DNA of 64,000 bases from Ilex aquifolium (GCA_951799425.1 OX637393.1:21431744-21495743), one strand, 5' to 3'; shown: positions 12,102 through 23,426, counted from the first letter of the stretch. The notes: generated by a model from the sequence alone, not told the origin. Made by a program: numbers and translations.

Positions 12102-12308
12102 GACTACCGGTAGTTAAACTATGACTACCGGTAGTTCGACTATTCTGGGCACTCGACTACCTGTTGACTACCGGTAGTCCGAGTACACTGGGCACTTGAC
12201 TACCTGTTGACTACCGGTAGCTCGGGCACATTGGTACTCGACTACCTGTTGACTACCGGTAGCTCGGGCACACTGGACCATTGACTACCGGTTGACTACC
12301 GGTAGTCA
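12102..12308. promoter_or_regulatory. GACTACCGGTAGTC palindrome array in S U3
   Basis: About seven copies of CTACCGGTAG, several extended to the 14-bp perfect palindrome GACTACCGGTAGTC, are arranged in loose tandem units of about 50 bp with CTCGGGCACACTGG spacers. They replace the TTCGAA palindromes found at the same place in the A LTRs. Confidence 0.75.
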
Positions 12309-12348
12309 CTGCCCAGATTTTCTGCTTCAACTTCAAGTGCAGTTTTGA

Positions 12349-12470
12349 CCCATTTAGAGGTCGAATTGGAAAATTTTCATGAGAGACACTTTTGTAGCCC
12401 TAGATGTCTAATATCTGTTTTACAAATTTCAGATCAATTGGAGTTAGGAATAAAAAGTTATGATCGAAAT
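12349..12470 (+). promoter_or_regulatory. Conserved U3 module in S
   Basis: It holds CTTTTGTAGCCCTAGATGTCT, AAATTTCAGATCAATTGGAG and AAAAGTTATGATC. It is the same module as in A (antisense to the LTR) and D (sense to the LTR), upstream of the array in the element direction. Confidence 0.7.
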
Positions 12471-13611
12471 AGTATAAAGTGTCCAAAATCCTTTATACCC
12501 AAATTTTCTCTAAAATGTGTTTTAACTCCAAAATACTTCCTAACTTCTAATACACCCCATATCACCTCTCCCAAGGTTTTTCGACCTTCCGGACTCAAGG
12601 GAAACCTTATTTTGACCTAAATCCATTTAGAAACTTACTTAATCCCTGTTCTCAAGCTTACACACCTTCAAAACTGCAACTTCCAAATTAATTTGCATCT
12701 CTAGTTTTTTTTATTCCTACCATCACTACACATATCCACATTTTTTACAACTATTATTTAATATATATCTATATACATATATAAACGAAAATGCGGGGTG
12801 TTACAAGTTTTCTTGCATTGAGTTTAAGTTTCATGCTCCATTTCAATTATGTCCATTTACATTATGCAATGTCTTTTCTTTTACCATGAGTAGCTAGATT
12901 TTAAGTTGGTTAATCCAAGGGAGATTTCCTCTTGGGTGTTCCATTTCAACTATTCTTTTTTCCTCCACTCGGTGTACGATGGTTCGGTTTGACTGGGTTG
13001 AAAGTGGACGTGGTTGTGAGTCCTTGATATCCCATAGGCCTGGTCACGGGTTATGCTTGGATTCTCACCTCCATTTGGTTGTGAGTTCTTGATACACCGT
13101 AGGCATTGTCACGGTGTATGCTTGAACCCTCACCTCCATCTTGTCCCTAGCTTCCCACGAATCAATCGTTCATTTAAGCACCATTGGAGGAAGGTTTGGA
13201 GTTGAGATGGGATTCCCATTGGAATGACCACTTTGGATTAGCCAACATTTATTTTCATTGCATTTTCATTCAAAAACTTCACTCACAAAACACAAACAAA
13301 AGATTTTTCACTTTCTTTACCTTTTTGCAAAATCACCTTCACACAACTTGAACTTTCCTTCCCTGAGGAGACGACCTTGGAATACTTTTCCAAGTAAAAC
13401 ACCGACACACAAAAGACCCTTTGCGATTGGGGAGCACTTTTGTTCACATACCCGCATTTCATTTACATTTTCATTCATTCCATCCTCCATTCCGTTGCCC
13501 TATCTCTTGCATCATTCCGAGGGAGAGTGACACTCCCTTAGTCCTATAAGCCATACACATATTGAGGGATGATGTTAAGAGGTTAGGGAATACACCGTTT
13601 TTGACCAATCA

Positions 13612-14867
13612 ATGACGAATAGTCACACTCCTTGTTTGTCTGTAGCAATGGAGCGTGAGTAGTCGTTTATGCGCTTCAAACTAGGGTAAACATATGTATA
13701 ATATTGGTTAGATTATGGAAATGCTGATGTTTTATTTATATGTTTATTTATATATGTATTATATGCTTAATGCGTGATATAGTGTTGTACGTAATTCTGG
13801 TGTTGTGCCTGAAATTATGTCATCAGTATATCATAAGACCAGCCAGTTAAAGATTCACGATGTTCCTACCGGTATGGCTTGTCCTCCATTGGAACGTTGA
13901 GGATTTTCTACTGATGTGTGGTACAAAACCTAAATGATCCTCATGAATGGCTTGTCCTTCTGGGTTATTAGGGTTTCTTTACTTACTATATAACTAACTA
14001 TATCGACAGTCTAACAACCACGGTGTTCCTACTGGTATGGCTTGTCCTCCGATGGAATACTGAGGATGTTTAACTAGCATGTATATATATATATATATAT
14101 AGATCACAGATGACCTATTGGGTAATTCAAGTATTCCTCATGAATAGCTTGTCCTTCTGGTTCACTTGAATTAGTTAATTGGTACGTCTATAACCAGCTT
14201 TCCTAAGAAGTTGTTGTGTTATGTTATATTACCACCAGTTAACCTAAGAAGTGGCTATGTTATGGTTTAATCTTTATGTACTTGCTATCAAGAGATCAAT
14301 TGAATAACTCAAGTATTCCTCATGAATGGCTTGTCCTTCTGGTTTGCTTGGGTTAATCAATTAACGTAAATATAACCAGTTTTCCTAAGAAGTTGCTGCG
14401 TTATAATTTATTACTACCAGTTAGCCTAAGAAGCGGCTGTGTTATAGTTTATATACATCAAACCTGCCGATTGACTTTCCAGTAAAATGGAAGTTAATTG
14501 TTGTGAGGTAGCATTTCCAGTAATAAACCAATATAAAACATATGGATCCTTAAACTGAAGGGTATCTTTTATATTGTTATCACTTATACGCTTTACTTAC
14601 GCATTTTTATTATCTCCACACTTTATTTCCGCAGTGTATTTAAATTAAACTAGTTATCAATCTAAGCTCACATCACAAGCTATCAAACATCATACTACTC
14701 CAAACAACAAACTTTACTGTTTTTATTTTTTTTTATTTTAAAATCTAAATTACTAAAACTCTTCGTGGGATTGATACTTGGACTTAAAACCGAGAAAACT
14801 ACAATTTGACCACTTATACTTGGGTGTATAATTAATATAATTCAGATCACAAAAAATGGCGAATCAA
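13612..14867 (+). repeat. B 5' LTR, 3' portion
   Basis: It aligns with 21256-22514 in the 3' LTR, starting at GACGAATAGTCACACTCC where H1 interrupts it. 13850-14460 consists of repeated short units such as ATGGCTTGTCCTTCTGG and CCTAAGAAGTTG. An AT microsatellite lies at 14083-14101. It ends shortly before the primer site; the exact last base is uncertain by a few positions. Confidence 0.82.
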
Positions 14868-14872
14868 GTTTT

Positions 14873-14890
14873 TGGCGCCGTTGCCAGGGA
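14873..14890 (+). other. Primer binding site of B (Asp tRNA)
   Basis: TGGCGCCGTTGCCAGGGA is complementary to the 3' end of plant Asp tRNA with one or so mismatches. This is the typical Athila primer. Confidence 0.85.
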
Positions 14891-14986
14891 GTTACGGTAA
14901 TTTGAAAAAAAATTATAAAAATAAAAATAAAAATTTGTTTCTTTGTATTATATGTTTATATTTTGTTTGTTTGTTTTTAATAGTCT

Positions 14987-15895
14987 ATGTCTGTTCATTC
15001 ATCAGTAGGTTTTGTAAATCAGTCAACTCCATCTTCATCATCTTCTTCATCTGCATCAACAAAAGAATCATTTGACTTAAGTATGTCTCAAAATGTACCT
15101 AGGGAGGAAGAAGCTAGAGAACAAGAAGTAGTTCAAAATGTCCGACCATTAAGAGAATATCTACATCCTACAAGAACTAATGTCCCGTAATGTTTTGCTT
15201 TTCCAACAGACGCTCCAAATATTAATATTAAACTAGGCACAATACAGTTACTACCACAGTTCCATGATTTAGAAGATGAAAATCCTTATGTTCATATGAA
15301 AGAATTTGAAGAAGTCTGTGGAACTTTGCAAGATAGTTCTGAAATGGTCAAAATAAGACTTTTTCCATTTTCATTAAAAGATAAAGCTAAACTATGGCTT
15401 AACTCTTTAAGAGCAAATTCTATCACAAATTGACAAGCTTTACAAACTGAGTTCTTTAAAAAGTTTTTTCCTATGCATCGTACTAATGCATTAAGACGTA
15501 AAATAATGAATTTTTCTGTAAAAAAGAAGGTGAAACTTTTTATCAATGCTGGGAAAGATTTAAGGATCTTCTTCAAGCTTGTCCACATCATGCATTTGAA
15601 AACTGGACCTTAGTTGGTTTCTTTTATGATGCTCTTCCATCCGCAATGCGACAATTTGTCGAAATGATGGCTCAAGGAGAATTTATGAATAAAAATCCTG
15701 AAGAAGCATTTCAATTTTTTGATACTATTTCAGAGAGTTCCCAGATGTGGGACTCGACTTCTTCAAATACTGTGGAAAATAAGCCATCTACATCTGAAAG
15801 AGGAAAATATATTTTGAAAGATGATGATGATTTAAGAGCTAAAATGGCTAATCTATCTCGAAAATTAGAAGCCCTAGAAATGAAAAAAAGTTAAA
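14987..15895 (+). pseudogene. gag: B gag, capsid part
   Basis: After a serine-rich start come segments such as RPLREYLHPTRTNVP, a central capsid part with CWERFKDLLQACPHHAFENWTL, and RQFVEMMAQGEFMNKNPEEA. All of these match the C gag at 37562-38410. The matching stretch in C reads RDYLNPTRNSVP and ENWTLVGFFYDSLSS. This is the capsid part of an Athila-type Gag. It is broken, with a few breaks. Confidence 0.78.
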
Positions 15896-15925
15896 CAAGT
15901 ATCTGTTGTTTCTTCTACTAATCAG

Positions 15926-17332
15926 GTGTGTGAAATTTGTGCGTTGTTAGGACATCTTGCTGGGGAATGTCCAACTATACCTGCATTTAAAGAAGTCTTA
16001 ATTGAACAATCTAATGTTGTTCCAACTTATACTAAACCATATTCAAATCCATATTCTGAAACCTACAATCCAGGATGGAAAAATCATCCAAATTTTAGTT
16101 GGAGAAATACACAACCTACAAATCAAACACAGGGTCCACCACAGCTACAAAATCAACAACAATATCAACCGTATTTACCTCCTCAGAAAAGAACTCTGGA
16201 AGACACTATGAATCAATTTATTCAAAGTCAAATGAATTTTAATACTCAAACAAATCAAGCATTCAATGATTTTAAAGCTCAAACTTCGCAGAGTATTGAA
16301 GATATCAAGAGTCATCTTGCTAAGTTGACTCAGTCCTTAAGTACTACAGAAAAAGGAAAATTTCCATCTCAACCTAAACCTCCACAAAGTCAGGGTCAAG
16401 CTAATTATGTATCATTTGAAGCCTCGCCAAGTCAAGTACAAGCAATTACAACACTAAGAAGTGGTAAGGTAATTGATAAAACTATTGAACCCAAGATTTC
16501 GAAAAAAATATGTAAGTTAATTCCTGTAAATGAACCACTTGAACTTGAACCTTTAGTTAAAAAGCAAGAAGAAGTACAAAGTGAAAAAGATCCTCCATGT
16601 CCTATTTTTTTACCTTTTCCTCAAAGGGTCAAGAAACTCTCATCTGAAAAAGATCTGTCTGATATTCTTGAGTTATTTAAACAGGTAAAGATTAATATTC
16701 CTTTGTTAGATGCAATAAAACGAGTTCTTGTTTACGCTAAATTTTTAAAAGATCTTTGCACCATCAAAAGAAGAAGTAATGTACCAAAAAAGACATTTTT
16801 AACTAAACAAGTTAATACTATAATACAGCATGATACGCTTCTTAAGTACAAAGATCCAGGTAGTCCTACAGTCACATGTTTCATTGGAAATTTTCAAATT
16901 AAACGAGCCCTACTAGATCTTGGATCCAGTTGTAATTTAATGCCATATTCAGTATATACACAATTAGGATTAAGTGAATTAAAACCTTCTAGTATTAAAT
17001 TACAATTAGCAGACCGATTAGTAAAAAATCCACGAGGAATTGTGGAAGATGTTATTGTTCAAGTTGATCAATTCTATTTTTCAGCAGATTTTATTGTTAT
17101 AGACATAGAGACATGTTGTCAAGCATGTGCATCTGAATACATACCTCTGATTTTGGGTCAACCATTCCTAGCTACATCGAATGCGTTAATTAATTGTAGG
17201 AATAGAGTCATGAAACTTTCATTCGGAAATATGACTTTGGAATTAAATGTTTTTAAAAGTGCAAAACGGCCTAGAGAAGAAGAAGAAATAGAAGAAGTAA
17301 ATTGTGTGGAGACATTAACTCAGTTTTTTTGA
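15926..17332 (+). pseudogene. gag-pro: B nucleocapsid and aspartic protease region
   Basis: A 468-codon open stretch. Near the start is the zinc knuckle CEICALLGHLAGEC. A Q/N/P-rich linker and a segment with FIQSQMNFNTQTNQAF follow. Then comes the Athila hallmark TLRSGK at about residue 177. The aspartic protease core holds [38 protein letters not shown] and [16 protein letters not shown] at about residues 330-425. It aligns along its length with C (36932-37459 and the start of the C pol). The protease would cut the Gag-Pol polyprotein. Sequence after 17332 (to 17711) still resembles the C linker (LKPLPTNLKYVFLGE). Confidence 0.82.
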
Positions 17333-17711
17333 AAAGAACTTTCTAGAAAAAGAGTTATTTGCATTGGAATCAATACCTGATACTGAATCTGAAATTACAT
17401 CTGTAAAAGATATACAATGTGAAGAATTGTCCCCAACAATTGTGGAATCTAATGTCAAAGTTTTTAAGCTAGAATTAAAACCTCTTCCAACCAATTTAAA
17501 ATATGTTTTTTTAGGAGAAGATGAAATTGATAAGATTATAGAGGAGAAAGTTAACACCTCTTCTTATTCTGACCCTCTACAAATCTGTTTAATTAATTAT
17601 GTTGTTGATAGTGGAAATCCTGAGGTACAATTTTATGCTGATTTGTTAAATTCTTCGCTGAAAGTATCAGGGAATGTAAGAAACTCTACTTGGGAACTTA
17701 AGCCCGATTGA

Positions 17712-18106
17712 TCTATCCTCTATGCACTTCTTGTATATAGTAGTTATAATTTTCTTTCTTTTGTGTTTTTATGTCTTTTGTATAGTTTCTTTCTTTGTTT
17801 ATTTATTTTTTATTATTAGAATGTTATATTATAAATATATCTTGCTGCAAGACCTAATTAGCAATTTTCTATTTTCATCTTATGTAGTGAGGATAATATT
17901 TAAATTAAGTTGGGGAGGTATGGGTGTGAATTTACTTTTTGTTTTTAGCATAGTAATTTTGATTTAAAAATTATGTTCATCTTTGTAACTGGCAGACGTT
18001 AAAGAACCGGATAGTGAGTCAATTTTCAATAATTTTTTGAGTCATTTTTAAATTTCTTTTCTTAAAAGTTAAAAAATGGACGAAAAATTATTTTGGTTAA
18101 GTTTAA
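17712..18106 (+). other. AT-rich spacer in B
   Basis: It is very AT-rich, and an 81-codon hydrophobic frame here is judged accidental. 17903-17925 (TTAAGTTGGGGAGGTATG) resembles a polypurine tract and matches the position of the internal tract in C. GGCAGACGTTAAAGAACCGG near 17992 is also found on the minus strand of C at about 32290, showing shared ancestry. Confidence 0.6.
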
Positions 18107-18480
18107 TTTTACTACGTCACTTTCCAAAAGATATACATATGTTGATCATGCAAAAATCTAGACATGTTAGAAATTTAGAAAAATTCGAAAGTCAGGCAAG
18201 ACCCCTGTGTGGAAAAAGTACATATGCTAAACACTGACGAGCAAATCGTCTCTGTGGTTGTGTAAGATGTGGGCGTACAGAACATTTGAGACATTATAAT
18301 CAGTGTGCGGAACCAATTTCAGGTCAAGCGTCAGATCGTTTACGGTGGATTAGGTATGGGCAGAGTAAGGATTATCCTGAGGCGCCATCCTATTCTATCC
18401 CAATATTAACAAGATACGTAAGAAATGAAGTTAACCGTGTCACTGGTGTTGTTGATCCAGATAGTTCTGATACTGACTAA
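18107..18480 (+). pseudogene. Small Cys-rich basic ORF after pol, B copy (carlavirus CRP-like)
   Basis: The reading frame contains ARPLCGKSTYAKH, then RANRLCGCVRCGRTEHLRHYNQC, then AEPISGQASDRLRWI and KDYPEAPSYSIPIL, ending in an acidic tail (DPDSSDTD). It matches the C ORF at 31907-32257 over about 100 residues. Visible traits are a basic patch, a CxxC pair and a further Cys about 12 residues on. From memory this resembles the cysteine-rich nucleic-acid-binding protein of carlaviruses (Carla_C4 family), with its PLxGxSxYAxRRRA block before the CxxC. The B copy is broken. Function in the element is unknown; RNA binding is inference. Confidence 0.55.
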
Positions 18481-20304
18481 ATATGATCAACAAAATGTAG
18501 AATTTTGGAAATAACTGTACATAGTTCTATATAAATGTAAATAACTATATAATAAGTAAGAGAATTAGTAAATAATAAATAACAAATAAAAAAATATTAA
18601 ACCCAATTCTTTTGCAAGAAAAAGAGTGGTTAGCAAAACTTTGTACAATATATAAAATTGTATCTAATTTTGTAAACTGCAGGAATTTACAGGAAAAAGA
18701 GAAAAATGCAGAAAATCAGAGAAACAATCTGCAATTGCAAACCAAAAACCAGTCAGATAGCGTCCGGACGGTAGTGCCCATATATAAACAGACTGGAGAT
18801 TCTACAAAACAATTTGCTTTCTTTCACTCATCTTTTACATTATGCACTTTTATTTGATGCACTTAAATTATAAGTTACTTTATGTTTTAATTATGTTGTT
18901 GTTTTGAACTTGTTTATGTTTAACTAGTTTTTAATAATTAATAGGGACCTCATGTTAATTCCGTTAGGAGGATTATTTTATATAATTTACAGTTGCATTA
19001 GGTTAATATTCTGATGTTTTGTGAAAATAACCTTAATCTGATCACGTGAGATTTTCATATTTTAGTTGTATATTATCTTAATATTTTCGTTTGAACTTAT
19101 TCTGTTACAACACGAATAGATTTCTTTATTTCAGAAACCTTGTGAAATATTACACTCTTTACATATTTAGTGGAGATGTATGACCAATTGAAGAATTTGA
19201 GTCAATCTTCCTTGGAGAGATATTCTACATCTACTCAAATAAACATCTTCGATTCTACAGTAAACTTTTATTGAGTAATCTCATTAATTTTGTCTTGATT
19301 AGCATTTATTAGATTATATTATTAACATTATCCTTAAAATTCTTTTAGATAGGATTCATACAGATGAATAATTTTTGGAAAATGATCTTAGGCCATTTTT
19401 GATTAACTTGAGCCTTAACCATTTATTTTACAAAAATATATCCTTAGTCAACCATGATTGAGCCTAAAAGAGTATAAATTCTTTTCATGATACCCGAAAA
19501 ACACATCCGAGCCACATGAAAATATATTAAACCTACCTTGGCTACATAATTTTCTTGCACCCTCTCTTAAATCAGTACGATATAGAAAGAAGAAAATGTG
19601 GAAAAGAGAAAAAGAAAAGGGTATTGGCTATTCAAAGAAAAGAAAAAAAAAACAAAAAGAAAATAGCCAAGAAAGTGAAAAATGGAAAGAATGAACATGC
19701 AAAATCTGAAAAGTTGGGAAGAGGTGTGCCACAATATAAAAAGTAGCTCTTGAAATCCAATTAACATCGTTTCTTAAACCTTAACTCAATGACCACATTA
19801 TAACCCAAAGAAAGTCCTTTTTGATTCCAGAAATCATATCTCTGTATTAATCCTATATATCCATAGAAGGAGAATGTTCATAATATGTCTGATATAATGT
19901 TAATATCCGATCATGAGATTATGTCAAATTTCGATTCTATTCAAATACCCATTCTTCAGAAATGTTACATGTGATATTAATTGTTTCGTTAACAATATTC
20001 CAATCACATGTAACTAGTGAGAGAATAGTCACTATAACGAATATGTATTATTTGCTGAGTGTATTTCAGGAAAGAATTGACATCAAGACTACCATGAAAG
20101 ATGGTAATATTTCTGGAGTGATTTTTGAAACAAAAGAAATCATCACACACACACAAGTTTTTATAAAAATATATAGATAATGTTACAACTAACGTGTGTT
20201 ACTCTTGTAATGATCAGAAAAAGGAAGTATTTTAGCAATGCACAGGAATACTGATTTAATTTTGATTGTGAAAAGTATAAGTTATAAACTCCTAACTACT
20301 AAAG
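18481..20304 (+). other. B 3' non-coding region
   Basis: About 1.8 kb of AT-rich sequence without a credible gene. Conserved phrases shared with H1, D and C include GATCTTAGGCCATTTTTGAT (about 19384) and TGATTGAGCCTAA. A purine-rich tract lies at 19570-19690. No ORF of the putative plant transposon protein family was seen here, unlike in C and E. Confidence 0.65.
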
Positions 20305-20400
20305 TTTGTAGGCAGCTTTACTGAAAACCTTCACGAGACAAAACTCGTCCACTAGGGATCACCTAGGGGTTTAACGGCTTATTGCATATGCTAAATGCAA
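20305..20400 (+). other. Conserved 3' hairpin block, B copy
   Basis: It contains CGAGACAAAACTCG and CTAGGGATCACCTAG, two short perfect stems. It is shared with H1, D and C. It lies about 80 bp upstream of the polypurine tract. Confidence 0.7.
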
Positions 20401-20477
20401 TCGTGAAAAAATCTATGAAAATGATTTTACCTCTCTTATGTTATTATTATTTTGTGAAATAATTTCTATAATTTGTG

Positions 20478-20513
20478 TTTACTAGGGACTAGTAAAGTTT
20501 AAGTTGGGGGGTG
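20478..20513 (+). other. GGA-loop hairpin and polypurine tract, B
   Basis: TTTACTAG-GGA-CTAGTAAA has an 8-bp stem. Compared with H1 and D (TTTGCTAG-GGA-CTAGCAAA), a G-C pair is replaced by an A-T pair on both arms, so pairing is kept. GTTTAAGTTGGGGGGTG follows and leads into the LTR. Confidence 0.8.
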
Positions 20514-20743
20514 TGATTAACCTTAATTAGTGTATAAATTAGGATGATTAAGTAATCAGTTTTGTAAGATAAAACAAGTAAATATTATGAATTATAGTTT
20601 GTGCTTAATTTACAGTTTTAAATATTTTATGTTTAAGTTACAGGGTCAAATGCAGAAATACTGAATAATACAGGAACAATTTGCAAAGCTTGAAGTCACG
20701 AAGGACCAAGGTGCAATAAAGAAACTTGGACCAATAAGAAGTT

Positions 20744-20912
20744 GACAAGTGGCAGCCCAAGAAGACGACACCTAGAACCACTGCAAGTCACCAACCTTCT
20801 GGAAGGTTGGGCTAGTGGTTGGGACCCTGACAAGTGGCAGCTGAAGAAGATGACACCTAGAACCACTGCAAGTCACCAACCTTCCGGAAGGTTGGGCTAG
20901 TGGTTGGGACCA
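20744..20912. promoter_or_regulatory. Two tandem palindrome units in B U3
   Basis: Two units of about 84 bp (20744-20827 and 20829-20912). Each holds a 20-bp palindrome: CCAACCTTCCGGAAGGTTGG at 20876-20895, and a near-perfect one at 20791-20810. Each palindrome is nested inside an outer inverted repeat AACCACT/AGTGGTT. The array ends about 30 bp upstream of the TATA box. Confidence 0.8.
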
Positions 20913-20941
20913 CCCTCCTTGGCCGAAACTCCCTCCCCCCT

Positions 20942-20953
20942 CTATAAATAGGG
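20942..20953 (+). promoter_or_regulatory. TATA box of B
   Basis: CTATAAATAGGG follows the palindrome units and is the best core-promoter match in the LTR. Confidence 0.78.
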
Positions 20954-21030
20954 GTGCCTTGTTTAGCTTTCAAACAATTCCTTCCAAGCCTTCCAATACC
21001 TCTTCCTTCAAGGCCGGCCACACCAAAGCC

Positions 21031-21078
21031 AAAGAGAGAAAGAAAGAAAGAAAGAAAGAGAGAAAGAAAAAGAGAAAG
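21031..21078 (+). repeat. GAAA-type simple repeat
   Basis: Short repeats of GAAA and GAGA in the transcribed part of the B LTR, just after the TATA box. Confidence 0.8.
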
Positions 21079-22514
21079 TCTTAGCCGGTCCGTGATACAC
21101 TTTTATTGTTACTCTGTATTTCTACATTTCTATTGTATCTTTCTATTCGGATAGTTGAACTACCGCCACTTTTGTGTCTTAAATGATAATAAAGGTGGTT
21201 GTGTTTCAATTGTTCCTTGTGAAAGAAGTTGTACAATTTACCGTTTAATTTTAGTTGTGAAGACGAATAGTCACACTCCTTGTTTGTCTGTAGCAATGGA
21301 GCGTGAGTAGTCGTTTATACCCTTCAAACTAGGGTAAACATATGTATAATATTGGTTAGATTATGGAAATGCTGATGTTTTATTTATATGTTTATTCATA
21401 TATGTATTATATGCTTAATGCGTGATATAGTGATGTACGTAATTCTGGTGTTGTGCCTGGAATTATGTCATCAATATATCATAAGACCAGTCAGTTAAAG
21501 ATTCACGATGTTCCTACCGGTATGGCTTGTCCTCCATTGGAACGTTGAGGATTTTCTACTGATGTGTGGTACAAAACCTAAATGATCCTCATGAATGGCT
21601 TGTCCTTCTGGGTTATTAGGGTTTCTTTACTTACTATATAACTAACTATATCGACAGTCTAACAACCACGGTGTTCCTACTGGTATGGCTTGTCCTCCGA
21701 TGGAATAATGAGGATGTTTAACTGGCATGCATATATATATATATATATAGATCACAGATGACCTATTGGGTAATTCAAGTATTTCTCATGAATGGCTTGT
21801 CCTTCTGGTTCACTTGAATTAGTTAATTGGTACGTCTATAACCAGCTTTCCTAAGAAGTTGATGTGTTATGTTATATTACCACCAGTTAACCTAAGAAGT
21901 GGTTGTGTTATGGTTTAATCTTTATGTACTTGCTATCAAGAGATCAATTGAATAACTCAAGTATTTCTCATGAATGGCTTGTCCTTCTGGTTTGCTTGGG
22001 TTAATCAATTAACGTAAATATAACCAGCTTTCCTAAGAAGTTGCTGCGTTATAATTTATTACTACCGGTTAGCCTAAGAAGCGGCTGTGTTATAGTTTAT
22101 ATACATCAGACCTGCCGATTGACTTTCCAGTAAAATGGAAGTTAATTTTTGTGAGGTAGCATTTCCAGTAATAAACCAATATAAAGCATATGAATCCTTA
22201 AACTGAAGGGTATCTTTTATATTGTTATCACTTATACGCTTTACTTACGCATTTTTATTATCTTCACACTTTATTTCCGCAGTGTATTTAAATTAAACTA
22301 GTTATCAATCTAAGCTCACATCACAAGCTATCAAACATCATACTACTCCAAACAACAAACTTTACTGTTTTTATTTTGTTTTTTTTTTATTTTAAAATCT
22401 AAATTACTAAAACTCTTCGTGGGATCGATACTTGGACTTAAAACTGAGAAAACTACAATTTGATCGCTTATACTTGGGTGTATAATAAATATAATTCAGA
22501 TCACAAAAAGTGGC

Positions 22515-23295
22515 GAATCGCCTTCCCAAGTTGAGAAATGTGAATCTCAACACCACTCATAGATGGCAAAATGACTTTGGGCTCATTAGCCTCATGTGAG
22601 ATAATAACTTCATCAAATTTTTTACAATCAAGAGTGGTGGGAGATTCAACATCAATTTGCATTCCACGGAAATGATCATCCTCAATACATTGACTATGCT
22701 CAAGACGTTGTTCTTCATGCATAGCAATTATAGCATTGGTCAATGCATTAAGTTCATCTCTAATTTTAGAAAATTGTTGGGTTACTTGGGCATTGACTTT
22801 CATTTGGCATTGCATAAACTCGCAAAATGTATTTTCCCATTCTTGTTCGGTTGAGTCCTCATATGTTGGATAGTGATAAAATTCATTTGGTGGTGTGAGA
22901 TCGGATGAAAAATTATAAGGTTCATTCTCCCAACCATAACTCGGATAACTCGATGTAACATAATGGTCGGGGTAAAAATTTTCGGAGGCCAAAATTGAAT
23001 TTGAACCTTCGCATGCAAAATTTTGAACCGGATAATTTATTGGGCACTCACTCATGATGTGTCCATACTCACCACAAATCTCGCAAACGTTTTCAAAATA
23101 AGGGGCATTTATTGGGCACTCACTAGTGATGTGTCCATACTCACCACAAATCTCACAAACATTTTCAAAATAAGGGGCATTTATTGGGCACTCACTAGTG
23201 ATGTGTCCATACTCATCACAAATCTCACACACATTTTCAAAATAAGGGGCATTATACACATTTTCATAAAAATTAGAAAACATAACAAAAAACAC
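22515..23295 (-). CDS. G mini-Gag: triple zinc-knuckle protein
   Basis: An open frame of about 260 codons, cut at its end by B. After a short start (MFFVMFSNFYENVYNAPYF) come three tandem CCHC knuckles of the type CEICGEYGHITSEC, spaced 22 residues apart, at about residues 22-80. A Y/S/P-rich linker and a segment EFMQCQMKVNAQVTQQFSKI, resembling the Gag linker of B and C, follow. The tail contains SPTTLDCKKFDEVIISHEANEPKV. No capsid, protease or polymerase domain is visible. Binding of element RNA through the knuckles is inference. D has the same gene at 58015-58820. Confidence 0.7.
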
Positions 23296-23404
23296 AAACT
23301 AAAACAAACTATTTACAAATGAGACGACATACCTTGGCCCGTGGTGAAAATCACGAGACTTACCTATGCCACCCAAAATCACCTTTTGAACTCGATGCTT
23401 AACC

Positions 23405-23420
23405 TTCCCCGGCAATGGCA
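23405..23420 (-). other. Primer binding site of G
   Basis: TCCCCGGCAATGGCA on the plus strand corresponds to the Asp-tRNA primer site with substitutions. It lies just inside the LTR starting at 23427. Confidence 0.65.
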
Positions 23421-23426
23421 CAAAAA

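Larger units (their letters stand above)
10453..12805 (-). repeat. S: solo LTR related to chromovirus A
   Basis: It lies on the minus strand, bounded by TGTAACGCCCC at the left and GGGGTGTTACA at the right, with the target duplication AGTTT at 10448-10452 and 12806-12810. The R/U5 half (10453 to about 11750) is nearly identical to the A LTRs, whereas U3 is more diverged and carries a different palindrome. No internal sequence is present, so it is a solo LTR left by recombination between two LTRs. Confidence 0.9.
9323..13611 (+). repeat. H1 3' LTR, split by solo LTR S
   Basis: It starts TGATGAGCACAAAATATTG and ends ACCAATCA. The two parts, 9323-10452 and 12806-13611, align with the complete LTRs of D (55999-57883). 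U3 holds the conserved module at about 9651-9773 and GTACCGGTAC palindromes at 9782-9878. The end is followed directly by B LTR sequence (GACGAATAGTCACACTCC), so H1 is inserted in the 5' LTR of B. Confidence 0.85.
13612..22514 (+). mobile_element. B: Athila-type LTR element, non-autonomous
   Basis: It holds a partial 5' LTR (the rest lies left of H1, outside the window), an Asp-tRNA primer site, gag and protease, a small Cys-rich ORF, a 3' hairpin block, a polypurine tract and a complete 3' LTR of about 2.0 kb. Reverse transcriptase, RNase H and integrase were not recognised. The element is broken, with several breaks in the coding part. The LTR parts that can be compared differ by about 1-2 percent by eye. 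It is inserted into G, whose internal sequence resumes at 22515. Confidence 0.85.
20514..22514 (+). repeat. B 3' LTR
   Basis: It starts TGATTAACCTTAATTAG after the polypurine tract and ends about GGCGAATC, where sequence switches to G internal sequence. It is about 2.0 kb. Order inside: U3 with two palindrome units (20744-20912), TATA box (20942-20953), a GAAA simple repeat (21031-21078), then R/U5 with the tandemly repeated part (about 21490-22110) and an AT microsatellite near 21730. Confidence 0.85.

Noticed and set aside
17722-17967. Hydrophobic 81-codon frame as a membrane or envelope protein in B
   Set aside because: The region is extremely AT-rich, and any frame reads Phe/Ile/Leu/Tyr. 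There is no counterpart in C.
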